Shown here piece after piece: positions 50,448 to 61,100 of a stretch of DNA of 64,000 nucleotides. The position numbers and the translations under genes are program-made. Positions within the stretch are counted from its first letter, which is position 1; the number at the start of each line of letters is the position of its first letter. Source of the stretch: Novosphingobium rosa NBRC 15208. Its GTDB lineage: Bacteria > Pseudomonadota > Alphaproteobacteria > Sphingomonadales > Sphingomonadaceae. The stretch lies in assembly GCF_001598555.1 (NCBI RefSeq), contig NZ_BCZE01000024.1, positions 1 through 64,000 of the forward strand, given 5' to 3'. A model generated the notes under the pieces. It did no database searches and was not told where the DNA came from. It saw nothing but the letters and a program-made list of their open reading frames with translations.

Positions 50448-50644
50448 CGCAGCACCTCGCGCAGGCCGACGTGCCCTGTGCGACTCCTGCCGCCCTCACC
50501 CTCCATCGGGCATCGACCGGGCGGCAGGGTTTCGCAGTTTGCCTTTCGGCTCAACCGGTCATTGGAAGTAGCCGCAATCCTCCCCGAAAGGGGTAGGGAT
50601 CAGACCGGGCTGGGCAGGCGCCGCGGCGCCTGCCCGCTACACCG

Positions 50645-51664
50645 TCAGATCATGATCCCGACAGGCGGTCTGGGCTGGTCCGGCGCGGTGTCCCCCTGCC
50701 GGTTCATCACCGCATCGAGCAGGATGGCGCCCGCGATCTGGAAATCCGGCGCGATCGAGGTGATCGGCGGATTGGCATGCCGCGCCTCGTAAGAACCGTC
50801 GAAACCGATCAGCCGGATGCGCTCGAGCGCGCCGCCGCCGCGCAGGGCGTTCTGCAGGCCCAGCGCCAGACTGTCATTGGCGGCGATCACCCCGTCGCAA
50901 GCGGGCAGCTTCGCCAGCAGCGCGCGGCCCGCCTTCTCGCCCTGATGCAGACGGGACGTGCCCTTGGGCATGTCAAGCGCATGCAGCACCAGCCCCCGCT
51001 CGGCCAGAGCGGCATGGCTGGCGGCGAAACGCTCGGCGAATTGCGGCGGGGCATGGGGGCCGCCGCCCAGAAAGGCGATAGTGCGGCAGCCCGCCTCCAG
51101 CAGATGCTGCGCCGCCAGTCTGCCGCCCATGGCATTGTCGGCGCGGACCCAGCGCATATCCTCATGCGGGGTGCCCCAGCCCACGATGTTGGTGCCGCTT
51201 CGCGCGATCTGGCGAAAATAGCGCCATGCCGCGCGGTTCTCGCTGGTGCCGATCACGATCAACCCGGCGGCCTTGCGCGCTTCCTCATACCTGCCGTACA
51301 GCGTTTCGGGGTCGCTCTGGAAGGAGACCAGCGTCTCCAGCCCCCGCGCCGAGGCAGCCTGACAGATCGCCGCCAGCAGCGTGTGATGGAACGGGTTGCA
51401 ATGTTCCGGCGCGGCGTCCTTGCGGGCCAGCACGATGACGGCGATCCGGTCGATCCGCCCGGTGCGCACCGATGCGGCGACGCTGTCGGTCTGATAGCCC
51501 AGCGCGCGGGCGATTTCGGCCACTTTTTCACGCGTCCGCTGCGAGACGGAATGGTGCCCGGCCAGCGCCCGCGAGACGGTGGATTGGCTGACCCCGGCCT
51601 TTTCGGCGACATCATAACAGGTTGGGCGGAAGCGACGCAGCGTGGTGGTCTGGTTGTTATCCAT
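50645..51664 (-). CDS. LacI-family transcriptional regulator
   Basis: The 339-residue protein has an N-terminal LacI helix-turn-helix (CYDVAEKAGVSQSTVSRALA, residues about 16-35) with hinge helix (REKVAEIARALGYQ), and a periplasmic-binding-like effector domain (DRIAVIVLARKD, GVIAANDSLALGLQNAL, IRLIGFDG). LacI regulators usually respond to a sugar. It lies at the right edge of the EPS region, about 200 bases from the polymerase gene, and no sugar catabolic genes are adjacent. Its target cannot be fixed from the window. Confidence 0.92.
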   Translation of the reverse strand: MDNNQTTTLRRFRPTCYDVAEKAGVSQSTVSRALAGHHSVSQRTREKVAEIARALGYQTDSVAASVRTGRIDRIAVIVLARKDAAPEHCNPFHHTLLAAICQAASARGLETLVSFQSDPETLYGRYEEARKAAGLIVIGTSENRAAWRYFRQIARSGTNIVGWGTPHEDMRWVRADNAMGGRLAAQHLLEAGCRTIAFLGGGPHAPPQFAERFAASHAALAERGLVLHALDMPKGTSRLHQGEKAGRALLAKLPACDGVIAANDSLALGLQNALRGGGALERIRLIGFDGSYEARHANPPITSIAPDFQIAGAILLDAVMNRQGDTAPDQPRPPVGIMI

Positions 51665-51870
51665 GGAATAAATACCGAGTGCAGACCACGCAATTCAACT
51701 TTACCGAGACCCGCAGAAATCTGTGGGTTTTGGAACCCTAAACCGCGCTGGTGCTGCGGGCAAGATAAATCCTGGCATGCTTCCGAAGTTAGATTGGTGT
51801 GAATTTGAGGGTGAGACATCGCATCACTCCAAGCATGCTTGGTCAGTGAAGAGCAAATTTAGCAAGCTGT

Positions 51871-52633
51871 TGAACCGCGCGGGGTTTGCCGGAGGCTCCA
51901 ACTTCTGAGGAAGTGGAGCCGATATGAGCAAAACGACGAACAAATTTGCGTCTGAGGTCCGCGCACGTGCGGTGCGCATCGCGATGAGTATGGGGTCGAG
52001 CCGATCTGCAGGGTTCTGCCAATTGCCCCATCCTCCTATCGGGCGCGCGTGGCACAGCGAAGCAATCCGGAGTTGCTGTCGCCCGCTGCACCGTTGCGCG
52101 CCTGATGCGTGATCTGGGCCTGCAGGGCGTGATCCGGGGCAAGCCCGTGCGCACAACGCTCAGCAACAAGGCCGCGCCATGTCCGTTGGATCATGTGAAC
52201 CGGCAGTTTCATGCCCCGGCGCCCAACATGCTCTGGGTGTCAGACTTCACTTATGTCGCGACATGGGCAGGCTTCGTCTACGTGTCTATTCGCTATTCCG
52301 AGTGCTTGGCAGAGGCGGGCATTGCACCCTCAGTCGGCAGCGTGGGTGACAGCTATGACAATGCTTCGGCCGCCCGAAGGCCAGCGCAGCTAGACCATCA
52401 ACGGGCTCTACAAAGCTGAGGTGGTCCACAGGCGCGGGCCATGGCGATCCTTCGCAGCCGTCGAATTTGCCACGCTCGAATGGGTGGACTGGTTCAATCA
52501 CCGCCGCCTGCTCGAGCCCATCGGCAACATACTACCTGCCGAGGCCGAAGAACTCTATTACGCCATGCTGGACGACGTCTCCATGGATGCCTAACTAAAA
52601 CCAAACAGCCTCCGGAAAAGCCGGCGCGGTTCA
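51871..52633. mobile_element. Decayed IS3-family insertion sequence
   Basis: The ends at 51871-51897 and 52607-52633 are inverted repeats of 27 bases matching at 24, starting TGAACCGCGC and ending CCGGAGGCT. At 763 bases it is much shorter than the 1.2-1.4 kb of intact IS3-family elements, because internal DNA is lost. No target duplication is obvious. It lies beyond the LacI gene and next to an IS256 relic. Confidence 0.85.
51924..52594 (+). pseudogene. IS3-family transposase remnants (OrfA/OrfB)
   Basis: OrfA survives only as MSKTTNKFASEVRARAVRIA. OrfB resumes at about 52080 with ARLMRDLGLQGVIRGKPVR and HAPAPNMLWVSDFTYV, which holds the first catalytic Asp. It then jumps from WAGFVYV to the late region GIAPSVGSVGDSYDNA, so the segment with the second Asp is deleted. 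The last part (WVDWFNHRRLLEPIGNI) continues in another frame. No active transposase can be made. Confidence 0.85.
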
Positions 52634-52896
52634 CGATGCAGGGGTAGCCGAAAGAAACTCGAAGCACATGCTTGCCATCATGCGGTAGCAGAAAGTCTGC
52701 CAAGATTCCTCTGTCCCGCCAGTTGAAGGCGATTAGGTCGCTCGCACTGGCCTGAAGCGGGGTACCTATCTCAAGGGGGACGTATTTCGGCATGGCCTTA
52801 CAATGGAGCGCTTTCGCTATTGCGCTGTAGCGCCCGGCCAGCAGCGGGGGCGGTCATCGTGAACTTGTTACCACACTCGATCCAAGAAACTTCACG

Positions 52897-54057
52897 ATGA
52901 CCGAAGACAGGATGGACCTGACTGCGCTTCTCGCCAAGAGCGGAGATGCGGATTTTCTGCGCGAGACGATCGGGTGCGCTGCCAAGCGATTGATGGAACT
53001 GGAGGTTGGCGCACAGACTGGTGCGCCGTTTGGCGAGAAGAGCACCGACCGCGCGCGCCGGGGCGGTCGAATTGCGCGTCCCGCGGCTTCGCACCGGCAG
53101 CTACTTCCCGAGCTTTCTGGAACCGTGCCGGATGGTGGAGAAGGCGCTGGTCGCGTTGATCCAGGAGGCCTGGATCAACGGTGTTTCGACGCGCACGGTT
53201 GATGATCTGGTCAAGGCGATGGGCGGCACCGGCATGTCCTAGAGCCAAGTGAGCTGCCTATGCCAGGATATCGATGGGCGCATCGAAGCGTTCCTCAATC
53301 GCCCGCTCGAAGGCGACTGGCCATACGTTTGGCTCGATGCGACCGACCTCAAAGTGCGCGAGGCTGGCCGTGTCGTGTCGGTCGCGGTGATCGTCGCGGT
53401 CGGCGCCAACAGCGCGGGACGGCGCGAGATTCTGGGCATGACGATCGGCGCGTCGGAGGCAGAGACGTTCTGGACCGAATTCCTGCGCAACCTGGCCCGC
53501 CGGGGCCTGCGCTGGGTGAAACTGGTCATCTCCGACAGCCACGAAGGCATCAAGGCGGCGGTCTCGCGCGTCTTCAGTGCGACCCGGCAACGCTGCCGCG
53601 TCCACTTCGCCTGCCATGCGCTGGCCATGCCGGCAAGGGTGGGCGCCGCGTCGTCTCCGCCTTCATCGCCACTGCCTTCGCGCAGGAAGGTGCCGAGGAT
53701 GCCACGGCGCAATGGCGCAAGGTCGCCGACCAGTTACGACCCGGTGTACCCAAGTTGGCCGCGCTGATGGATGGCAGCGAGGACGATGTGCTTGCTTACA
53801 TGCACTTCCCGGCCTCGCACCGGATCAAGCTGCACAGCACCAACCCACTCGAAAGGATCAACAAAGAGATCAAACGTCGCGCCGACGCCGTCGGCATCTT
53901 TCCCAACGAGGCCAGCATCTCCCGCCTGATCGACGCCGTCCTGCTCGACATGAACGACGAGTGGGCGGTCCAGCGCGGGCGCTACATGACGCTGGAAAGT
54001 GTCGCCCAAGTCATCGATGGTGCCATCGTCACGCTGCCGGTCGCCGTGCCAGCCTGA
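52897..54057 (+). pseudogene. IS256-family transposase, broken by nonsense and frameshift mutations
   Basis: The pieces together cover a full mutator-type transposase. The N-terminus MTEDRMDLTALLAKSGDADF is frame 1. At about 53045-53060 there is a small deletion and a shift into the frame with [21 protein letters not shown] stop at 53240 replaces the expected codon in MSKSQVS. Another shift occurs near 53630, after RCRVHFACHAL. The catalytic Asp residues (WLDATDLK, ISDSHEG) and the Glu in NPLERINKEIKRR are still recognisable. At least three lesions make it inactive. No clear terminal repeats were found. Confidence 0.88.
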
Positions 54058-54452
54058 CAAACCCAGCCTTGCCAGAGTTCATCGTGGCTCGTGCCCCAGG
54101 CTACACCACGAAATAGGACATGATCCTGGGTATTGGTGCCATGATCGTGCCTGCCGTGTTGCCGGCAAGGGCATAGGGCTGGCGGGTCTTTCAGGCCTAT
54201 CATCCAGTTGGAGTATAGATGGCGTCAAAGTCGTGAGGCTGGAGAGAGGTTTGTTTGTAATATAACGATTTGCATGGGTTGGAATCGGGTTTTTTGAGCT
54301 ATGTCGTTAACCTATCCGGAAATATTTATGTAAAATAAAGGTTATTTATTCCGGAGATTCGGTTATTTTGTCCTGTTGCGGCGTTTATGTAAAATATCAC
54401 TGAAGTACTTTCGCATTTCCATGGGTGTCTCTAAGGAGTTTGTGGTCATAGG
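54058..54452. promoter_or_regulatory. AT-rich region upstream of the first LuxR gene
   Basis: From about 54240 the DNA is AT-rich, unlike its surroundings. The 12-mer TTATGTAAAATA occurs at 54326-54337 and again at 54385-54396. Around the first copy, CCGGAAATA and TATTTATTCCGG form an imperfect inverted repeat. These could be binding sites for the regulator encoded next. No gene is visible. Confidence 0.4.
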
Positions 54453-55613
54453 ATGTTGCAATGCCGGGGGGCGTTGCAGCATTCGATTGTCAAAGAGGGG
54501 GGCGATTTGTCACGCGTGGAGGATTTGGCAAGGCTGGCTGAGGAGGCCTATGTCGCCGTCTATGAACCGGAGCGGTGGGAGCATTGGGCGGATCGTGTCC
54601 GTAATGTGTTCGATGGCCGCGCCATGAGTTTCCATGTCATCGATCGCCAGCAAGGCATCATTCGCCAGAGAATTCTGCGGCATGACAGCGCAAGGATTGT
54701 GGAGCGCTATATCGATGAATGCATCGGTGATATCGATCCGCAGATCGATTACGTGTCACATTTGCAGAGGTCGCAAGTCTATACGGACCTCGATCATCTC
54801 GATCTGTCTCAGACCACGACCCAGGATTACCTGCGCTGGCAAACGTCAGTGGGCAATGTGCGCCATTATCTGTCGGGGGTGAGCATTCTGAGAAAGGGCC
54901 GTTATGTCGGCGGGGTATCGGTGCATCGCAAGACCGATGATGGGGTGACTCCGGATGAGAACCGGCGCCTGATGGAGACCTTGCTGCCGCATCTGGAACG
55001 TTCGCTGGAATTGAGCCTGTTGCATGGGGAAAAGCTGGCTTCGGCCTATTGGGACGGGGTTCTGACGGACCGGGCGGAGCCTGCCGTGCTGCTCGATGAG
55101 CGTGGGCAACTGCTGCGCGCCGTGCCTGCTGCGGAAACGATCCTGCTGGCAGGTGATGGTCTCGACTTGCAGGACGGGCGCCTTGTGGCTCAAGATCCGC
55201 CCAGCCAGGACCGACTGGCCCTGCTGCTGGGCCGGGTGCTGGCGCGGCAGTTTCCGGAAGGGGGGACGGTGCCGATCAGGCGGCGCTCGGGCAGGGCATC
55301 CTATCTGGTGAATGCCATACCTTTGCCCAGGCCGATCCGGATGTTTGCGCCCTGCGAGGCCGCAGCGCTGCTCACATTGATCGATCCCGCCGTGAGCCGG
55401 CCGGCGCGTGCCGAGCGCTGGCAGGGAGCTTTCGGTCTGAGCGCGCGTGAGGCTGAAATGGCTGCTCTGCTGATGCAGGGACATTCGGTCGACAGCGCCG
55501 CCTTTTCCATGGAGATTGCCAATCCCACCGCGCGCATTCATCTGCGCCGCATTCTGGCGAAAACGAGCTGCTCGCGCCAGGCGGACATGGTTCGCCTGCT
55601 CAGCCGTTTCTAG
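54453..55613 (+). CDS. LuxR-type transcriptional regulator with unknown sensor domain
   Basis: The 386-residue protein has an N-terminal PAS/GAF-like region (residues about 20-290; RAMSFHVIDRQQGIIRQRIL, SQVYTDLDHLDLSQTTTQDY) and a C-terminal LuxR-like helix-turn-helix (FGLSAREAEMAALLMQGHSV, PTARIHLRRILAKTSCSRQA). It is colinear with and clearly paralogous to the protein at 56977. The true start may be later (TTG 54507 or GTG 54516), where the paralogue begins. Together they flank two UrcA genes. The signal is unknown. Confidence 0.85.
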   Translation: MLQCRGALQHSIVKEGGDLSRVEDLARLAEEAYVAVYEPERWEHWADRVRNVFDGRAMSFHVIDRQQGIIRQRILRHDSARIVERYIDECIGDIDPQIDYVSHLQRSQVYTDLDHLDLSQTTTQDYLRWQTSVGNVRHYLSGVSILRKGRYVGGVSVHRKTDDGVTPDENRRLMETLLPHLERSLELSLLHGEKLASAYWDGVLTDRAEPAVLLDERGQLLRAVPAAETILLAGDGLDLQDGRLVAQDPPSQDRLALLLGRVLARQFPEGGTVPIRRRSGRASYLVNAIPLPRPIRMFAPCEAAALLTLIDPAVSRPARAERWQGAFGLSAREAEMAALLMQGHSVDSAAFSMEIANPTARIHLRRILAKTSCSRQADMVRLLSRF

Positions 55614-55838
55614 GGCGTTCCGGGATCCTGTCTTGCCAAGGTGTCGCGGATTGCGTCCGGCAGGAGGAGATTGCGACTGATTCGTGCCATGGGGGCGATG
55701 ATCTCGGTCATAAATGTTAAAGAAAACCATCAAAGTTGATTATTATGTCTCTGCGTAAAGGCCGCTAGATTGCAAGGCACTGGCCAGGGGGCGGCGGAGA
55801 CATCCTCATCCCCTGTGCGATCTCTCAGGAGAGCAATC

Positions 55839-56222
55839 ATGAGCCGAACCTTCCGTTCAGCGGCGCGCGCCGCGATCTTTGTGCTTGCCCTGCATGTTGC
55901 GACATCCTCTTCCTTTGCCCGGGACATCGATCCTGAGGACCAGGCGCCGCGCAAGGAGATCAATCTTGCCGGCATCGATCTGACAACACCGGAAGGGATG
56001 CACCAGGCGCACAGACAAGTCGTCCTTGCCGCTCACGCGGTTTGTGCCGGCGTTGTCGATGTCGATGGAATCCCGATCCAGCGTAATGCCTGTGTCTACA
56101 AGGCTCTGTCTCAAGGCCGTCTTCAGGTCGATGCCTTCCATCAACAGGCTTTGGCGGCTGCGAAAGCAACGACGCAATATGCCTACAATGCACCTGCGCC
56201 GACCAGCCATAAGCCAAATTGA
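55839..56222 (+). CDS. UrcA-family secreted protein 1
   Basis: The 127-residue protein has a signal peptide (RAAIFVLALHVATSSSFA) and the UrcA-family pattern: INLAGIDLTTPEGMHQAHRQ followed by two conserved Cys (HAVCAGVV and NACVYKAL), likely disulphide-bonded in the periplasm. The C-terminus is Ala/Pro-rich. AGGAG lies nine bases before the ATG. UrcA proteins are common in sphingomonads and have no known function. It is followed by a second UrcA gene after 46 bases. Confidence 0.85.
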   Translation: MSRTFRSAARAAIFVLALHVATSSSFARDIDPEDQAPRKEINLAGIDLTTPEGMHQAHRQVVLAAHAVCAGVVDVDGIPIQRNACVYKALSQGRLQVDAFHQQALAAAKATTQYAYNAPAPTSHKPN

Positions 56223-56268
56223 TCAGCTTTCGGTCCATCAACCGCTTGTCGCCCAAGGAGCGTGTATC

Positions 56269-56601
56269 ATGACTTTGCGTGGTGTTTCCGGGCTGGTCCT
56301 CGTAGCGATGGTGGCCGCTCTGGGGGCGGTGCCTGCTTCGGCCACGCAGCCTGAAAGCCATGAGCGCAGCATACATTATAGCGATCTCGATCTGTCTCGG
56401 CCGGAGGGCAGACGCAGGCTGCATCAGCGGATTGCTGCCGCGTTGGAAGCGGTCTGCGGTTCTTTCGCCGGAACGCAATCAAGTGGAGGCGAGCAGGAAG
56501 CGGAAGAGATTGCCCAGTGCCGTGCGGCGGCGCGGGCGCAAGTCGATCAACGTCTCGCTGTTGTTATGGCGAAGGGAGCGGACGTTTCCTCGACCCGTTG
56601 A
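56269..56601 (+). CDS. UrcA-family secreted protein 2
   Basis: The 110-residue protein has a signal peptide (SGLVLVAMVAALGAVPASA), then IHYSDLDLSRPEGRRRLHQR and two Cys (EAVCGSF, AQCRAAA), the UrcA pattern. AAGGAG precedes the start. It is only loosely similar to the neighbouring UrcA protein, so the pair are old paralogues rather than a recent duplication. Function unknown. Confidence 0.82.
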   Translation: MTLRGVSGLVLVAMVAALGAVPASATQPESHERSIHYSDLDLSRPEGRRRLHQRIAAALEAVCGSFAGTQSSGGEQEAEEIAQCRAAARAQVDQRLAVVMAKGADVSSTR

Positions 56602-56976
56602 GAGCGGGATCTGGCCCGGCGATCACGGAGCATGCGCCCTGTTTGACTGCGGGCTGTGACTGCGGGATCGAATGAGTTCAGTTACAGGCGAAGCCTTCCG
56701 CCATTTGCCCTGGCGGTTTTCGTCTGAAAGCAACGGCGCCCGTCACCTCCGGGCGCCGTTGCACCCATATCGAAGTAAATTCGCAACAATATTCCATCAA
56801 CAAAATATTTAAAGACTCGTGAAGGGAATATATTTTCTAATACATGTCATTAAATGTGCCAAATAGTCGCAATAATTACATGTAGAATGTTTCGAGATTA
56901 TTGCAATGCAGCATTGATGTTTTGCAATTCATGCGTATAAAAACCCCATAGGCAATCTGTTGTGACCGGGGGGCGC
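56602..56976. other. Intergenic region with terminator hairpin and AT-rich promoter
   Basis: A strong hairpin with 12-base arms CAACGGCGCCCG / CGGGCGCCGTTG spans 56731-56761 and likely ends the UrcA transcript, though no T-run follows. After 56770 the DNA is very AT-rich up to about 56945 and probably carries the promoter of the second LuxR gene. Confidence 0.6.
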
Positions 56977-58074
56977 ATGGATGACATCATTCAGGATCTG
57001 GTGACGGGCGCCTATGCGGCCGCGCTTGACGACACGCTCTGGGAAGATTGGGTCTGGCGCACAGCGCAGCTGCTTGGCGGGGCCTGCGGTGCGCTCCATG
57101 TCGTGGATGCTTCAGGCCGTGTGCAACATCAGACGCAACTGCATGACAATGTTCAGGCGGTGGCGCGCTATCGCGATGAAGAGATCTGGCGCTTCGATCC
57201 GCAGGTTTCCTTCGTGACCGGCCTGCGCGGGTCAAAAGTCTACACAGACACCGATCATGTCGATCTGGAGAATTCCGCCACGAAAGAATATTTCGCATGG
57301 CAAGCCTCCAATGCTCTGATCAGGCATTATGTCACGGCGGCGGCCCGGTTGAACGGCGGCAGCCATGTGGTGGCCCTGTCGGTCCATCGCGATGTCAAGG
57401 ACGGGGTCACGCCTGACCTGTCGCGCCGGATCATGGAAAGGCTGTTGCCCGACATGCATCGCGCGCTCGAACTTGGTTTCCTTCACAATCAAAAGCTGAC
57501 GGCAGCCTATTGGGATGGCTTGCTCACGAAGCGGCAGGAACCTTGCCTGCTGCTGGGCGAAGGCGGGCATGTTCTGCGCATGACCCCCGCCATGGAGGAC
57601 TTGCTGCGCAGCGGCGATGGTCTGGCCTGCGTTCGCGGCCGGTTGACCTGTGGCGGCGGCATCGCGGATGCGCCGCTCGATGCCTTTGTCGGATCGCTGG
57701 CTTCCGCTTTCAGCTTCACGCGAAGCTGCAGCATCCCGCGCCCCTCCGGCAAGGCGCCCTATGTCATGACCGGCTATCCTCTGCCGCGGCGGATGCTCGT
57801 GCTCGCGCCCGAAGCGGTGGCCATGGTCAGGGTCATCGTGCCGGGTGATTTTCCCGAAACGGCGCATCATCAATGGCAGGCTGCCTTTGGCTTCACCAGA
57901 AAAGAGACCGAATTCGCCAGATATCTCGTTGGGGGGCATTCGGTCGAAACGGCCTCCGCCTGCATGGACATCAGCACGACCACAGCCCGCGTGCATGTCA
58001 GAAACCTTCTTATGAAGACGCAGACCAATCGCCAGATGGATATGATCCGTCTGCTTGTCAGGTTCACGGCTTGA
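56977..58074 (+). CDS. LuxR-type transcriptional regulator, paralogue of the 54453 gene
   Basis: The 365-residue protein starts at an ATG preceded by GGGGGG. It shares with the gene at 54453 the blocks SKVYTDTDHVDLENSATKEY, KDGVTPDLSRRIMERLLPDM and AAYWDGLLTKR, and a C-terminal HTH (FGFTRKETEFARYLVGGHSV, TTARVHVRNLL). The N-terminal 290 residues are a sensor region of no recognised family. It flanks the UrcA pair on the right. The two proteins may respond to related signals or form heterodimers. Confidence 0.85.
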   Translation: MDDIIQDLVTGAYAAALDDTLWEDWVWRTAQLLGGACGALHVVDASGRVQHQTQLHDNVQAVARYRDEEIWRFDPQVSFVTGLRGSKVYTDTDHVDLENSATKEYFAWQASNALIRHYVTAAARLNGGSHVVALSVHRDVKDGVTPDLSRRIMERLLPDMHRALELGFLHNQKLTAAYWDGLLTKRQEPCLLLGEGGHVLRMTPAMEDLLRSGDGLACVRGRLTCGGGIADAPLDAFVGSLASAFSFTRSCSIPRPSGKAPYVMTGYPLPRRMLVLAPEAVAMVRVIVPGDFPETAHHQWQAAFGFTRKETEFARYLVGGHSVETASACMDISTTTARVHVRNLLMKTQTNRQMDMIRLLVRFTA

Positions 58075-58097
58075 CGGCGCACCAGGTTTTTGTTGTC

Positions 58098-58143
58098 GCA
58101 TCGTTTTCCGCGAAAAACCGGTTCCCGCTTTTTCGCGCGATGC
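58098..58143. repeat. Short palindromic repeat (GCATCG...CGATGC)
   Basis: Arms GCATCG and CGATGC enclose imperfect inner arms (CCGCGAAAAA / TTTTTCGCGC) around CCGGTTCCCG. This resembles a palindrome widely dispersed in alphaproteobacterial genomes. It separates two convergent genes and may act as a terminator. Only one copy is in this window. Confidence 0.5.
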
Positions 58144-58144
58144 T

Positions 58145-61100
58145 CTAATCCACACCGGCGGGCAAGGGACCGGTGTGCGTGACGGAACGCGCCTTTTTCG
58201 GCAGAACCTTGTCGAAGAAGCGCCGGTTGACGGTGGTGCTGATGCTTTGGTCGATGACCTCCAGCTTCTTGCTCACATGATCGATCTGGTTGACCACGCC
58301 GATCGCCGTCCTGATCACCGAAGCGCTGCCCTTGCCGAAATCATAGGTTGGGCGGTCGAAGGTTCCGGCGATGTGCAAAGGCGGGAAAGCGCTGCTGATC
58401 AGGGCCTTGCCAGAGTTTACGCCGGACACCAGGGCGATCTTGCCTTTCATGGTCAGGTTCATCTCCATGGCGGGAACCTTGATCGTGCCATCGGCGTCGA
58501 GGTTGAAATCCTGAGCGGCAACATGGCCCTCGCGCAGTTCGAGCAGCCCATGATTGAGGACCAGCTGCCCCCTGATCTCACGGAAGGCGGTGCTGCGACC
58601 CTGGGCCACGCCGCCGCTGCCATTTTTGGCCTGATCGGCAAAGCTGACATTGGAAAGCGTGCCATTGGCGATCTCGATATGCCCCCCGCCCGAACCGGCC
58701 TGCGCCATCATCCGGCCCAGCGCATCGGTGGTGCTGGTGGTCCGGAAGATTTCGGCGGGCAGGGCGGCATCCATATCGGCATTGAGGCGCCCCGATCCGA
58801 AGAAGCGCATCCCCGTATCGCGCGCCAGAGCCCCCAGATCGACATCGCGCAATGACAGTTTGGCATGGGCGTTCACACCGCCCACCGCCTGATGGCTGAC
58901 GGTGACATCGGCGACGGCCTGCCCGCCGCCGGCCATCGCGAAGACGACATGCGCGGTCTTGTCCGCGCTGCCCAGGCTGGACTGGAAACGGATGGTGGGA
59001 AAGCCCAGCAGCTCATAATGAGCGTCCCTCAGCAGGCCTGTCACTTGCCCCTGCGTGGCGGGAAAGTCGAAATTGCCGTCGCGCAGCGGGATCACGATAT
59101 CGCCCGTCATCCCCATGCGGTCGCCATCCAGCCGCAGATCGCTCAGCCGCAACAGGCGATGGGGTGTCAGGGTGACCTGGCTGTCGATGGCCTGCTGGCG
59201 CCCCATCAGATCGCGCAGCCAGCCCGGCGCGCCCGCCATCATCATCTGCGCGATGGGGCCCTCCACCCGCACCCGCCCGGTCAGCGCGCCATCCCCGGCG
59301 GCGGAAAGCGCCGTGGTGAAGCGCACCCCGCCGATCCGCGCGTCCTGCGCGGCAAGGTCCATCTTTTGCGCATCGCCCTGAACATGCACCGGCACGCTGA
59401 CCGGATTGTCCATCATGCTGGCCGGCACGATCGCCAGCAGGTTGGGAAACAGCCGCATGACGCTTTCCGCGCGCTTTGCCTCGATCACCATCTGGGCGTC
59501 GATCCTGCTGGCCGCCATGATGCGCGCCGCGCCTTTGGCCTGCACATCGCCCAGCCGCACGACCAGATCGGACAGCTGCGTATCCCGGTTCGACTGGGTC
59601 ATGGTGCCCGCCAGATGAAGCGGGGTATCAGCGGCAAACAGGCCCTTCGCGCTGCTGACATTCTGCAGCACCGTGGCCGCCTTGCCCTCGATGGCGAAGG
59701 TCATCGCGCCATCCTCGCGCGGGCGCAGCGTGGCCGAGAGGGTTCGGGAGGTCAGCGTGGCGCTGCGCAGGCCATGGGCCATCGTCAGGTCGATCTCGCC
59801 ATTGACGGTCTCATCGGGCAGGTACTGGCTCTCCGAGCCCAGCAGATCGCGCAGCGCCTTGATCTGCGAGAGAGGATCGCTGACCAGCGTGAGGTGCAGG
59901 GCGCCTTCCTGCGTGCCCGCCAGCACCCCTGCCACGCGCAGCCCTGGCCACTGGCCTGAAATTTGCCCGCCCTTGTGCAGGCTTTCCGCCAGTGGCCCCG
60001 CGGCATTGGGCCGGAACGACAGGCTCGCCCCGCCATAGGGTGTATGAGCGGTGGCGCTGATCGCCTGAGCCGCCCGCAGCGTGGCGGGCAAAGTCATCTG
60101 CCCATCGGTGACGAGGCGATGGCCGCTGAGCGAGGCGCTGTTGAAATGCAGCCTTGCGTCCTGCCCGCTGTCATAGGTCAGAGAGGCGCCGTCGAAGGCG
60201 AGGGGCGCGAAATCCAGCCGGTCGACATCGATCTGCGCATGGATCGACATCGGGCCCGATGACGGGCCATGGCTGCCACCGCCGGCCTTGGCCAGCTCTC
60301 CCATGCTCGCCAGCCATGGTGCGGTGACCAGCGGCAGATGGCCATGCAGGTCCAGCGTGGTGGCTCCGCCTTCCACCTTGCCCTTGATCGCCAGCCGCAA
60401 GGGCCCTCCGGCCAGATCGGCCTTGTCGATCAGGATACGGGCGGGCTCAAGACGCAGCGCGCTGTCGATCTGGAGCGACGGGGCGCCATGGGTCGCGGCG
60501 CCCACCTGCTGGGCCATGCTGGTCCATTGGGCGGGCAGGGCGGGGCTGATCGGCCCCAGCGCCAGCCGGCCGTGGGCCATGACGGCCAGTGCGGTGGAGC
60601 GGCTGAAGAACAGGGTGCGCGCCTGAGCATGGAGGCGCAGATCGGGGCTTTGCAATGATCCGCCCAGACCCATGGCCATGCCCGATACCGGCTTGCCCGG
60701 ATCGCCTTCGATGGTCAGGCCAAAGGGCCTTGGCGTAGCCCACAGGCCCAGCATGCCCGAAGACCGCAGGCGCTGTCCGGCTTGCGGCGCGAGGAAGGTC
60801 AGATCGATCAGCGGAGGGGCGGGGGGGCCGTCGCCGCGCGCCAGCGCGAAGCGCAGGGCGCTGCCGGGCGAGGCCTGTTTTGTCAGCTTCAGCGCATAAT
60901 GCGCTCCATCGGGCGCCGCCAACGCCAGCCCGATATCGACATCCATGGTTCGCAACCGTGCAACACCATCGGCCAGCAGCCCCATTTGTTCGCGCAGTGC
61001 GGCATAGGGATCGGTGTTGGTGGCTGCCGATGCGGGCCAGGCTGAAATTTGCAGCTTGCCTTGATGCCGGATGCTGTTGCGCGCGGCATCCCGTTGGCCC

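Noticed and set aside
48876..50792. 638-codon frame opposite the Wzy-like gene
   Set aside because: Arg/Gln/His-rich shadow; the opposite strand has a coherent set of membrane helices.
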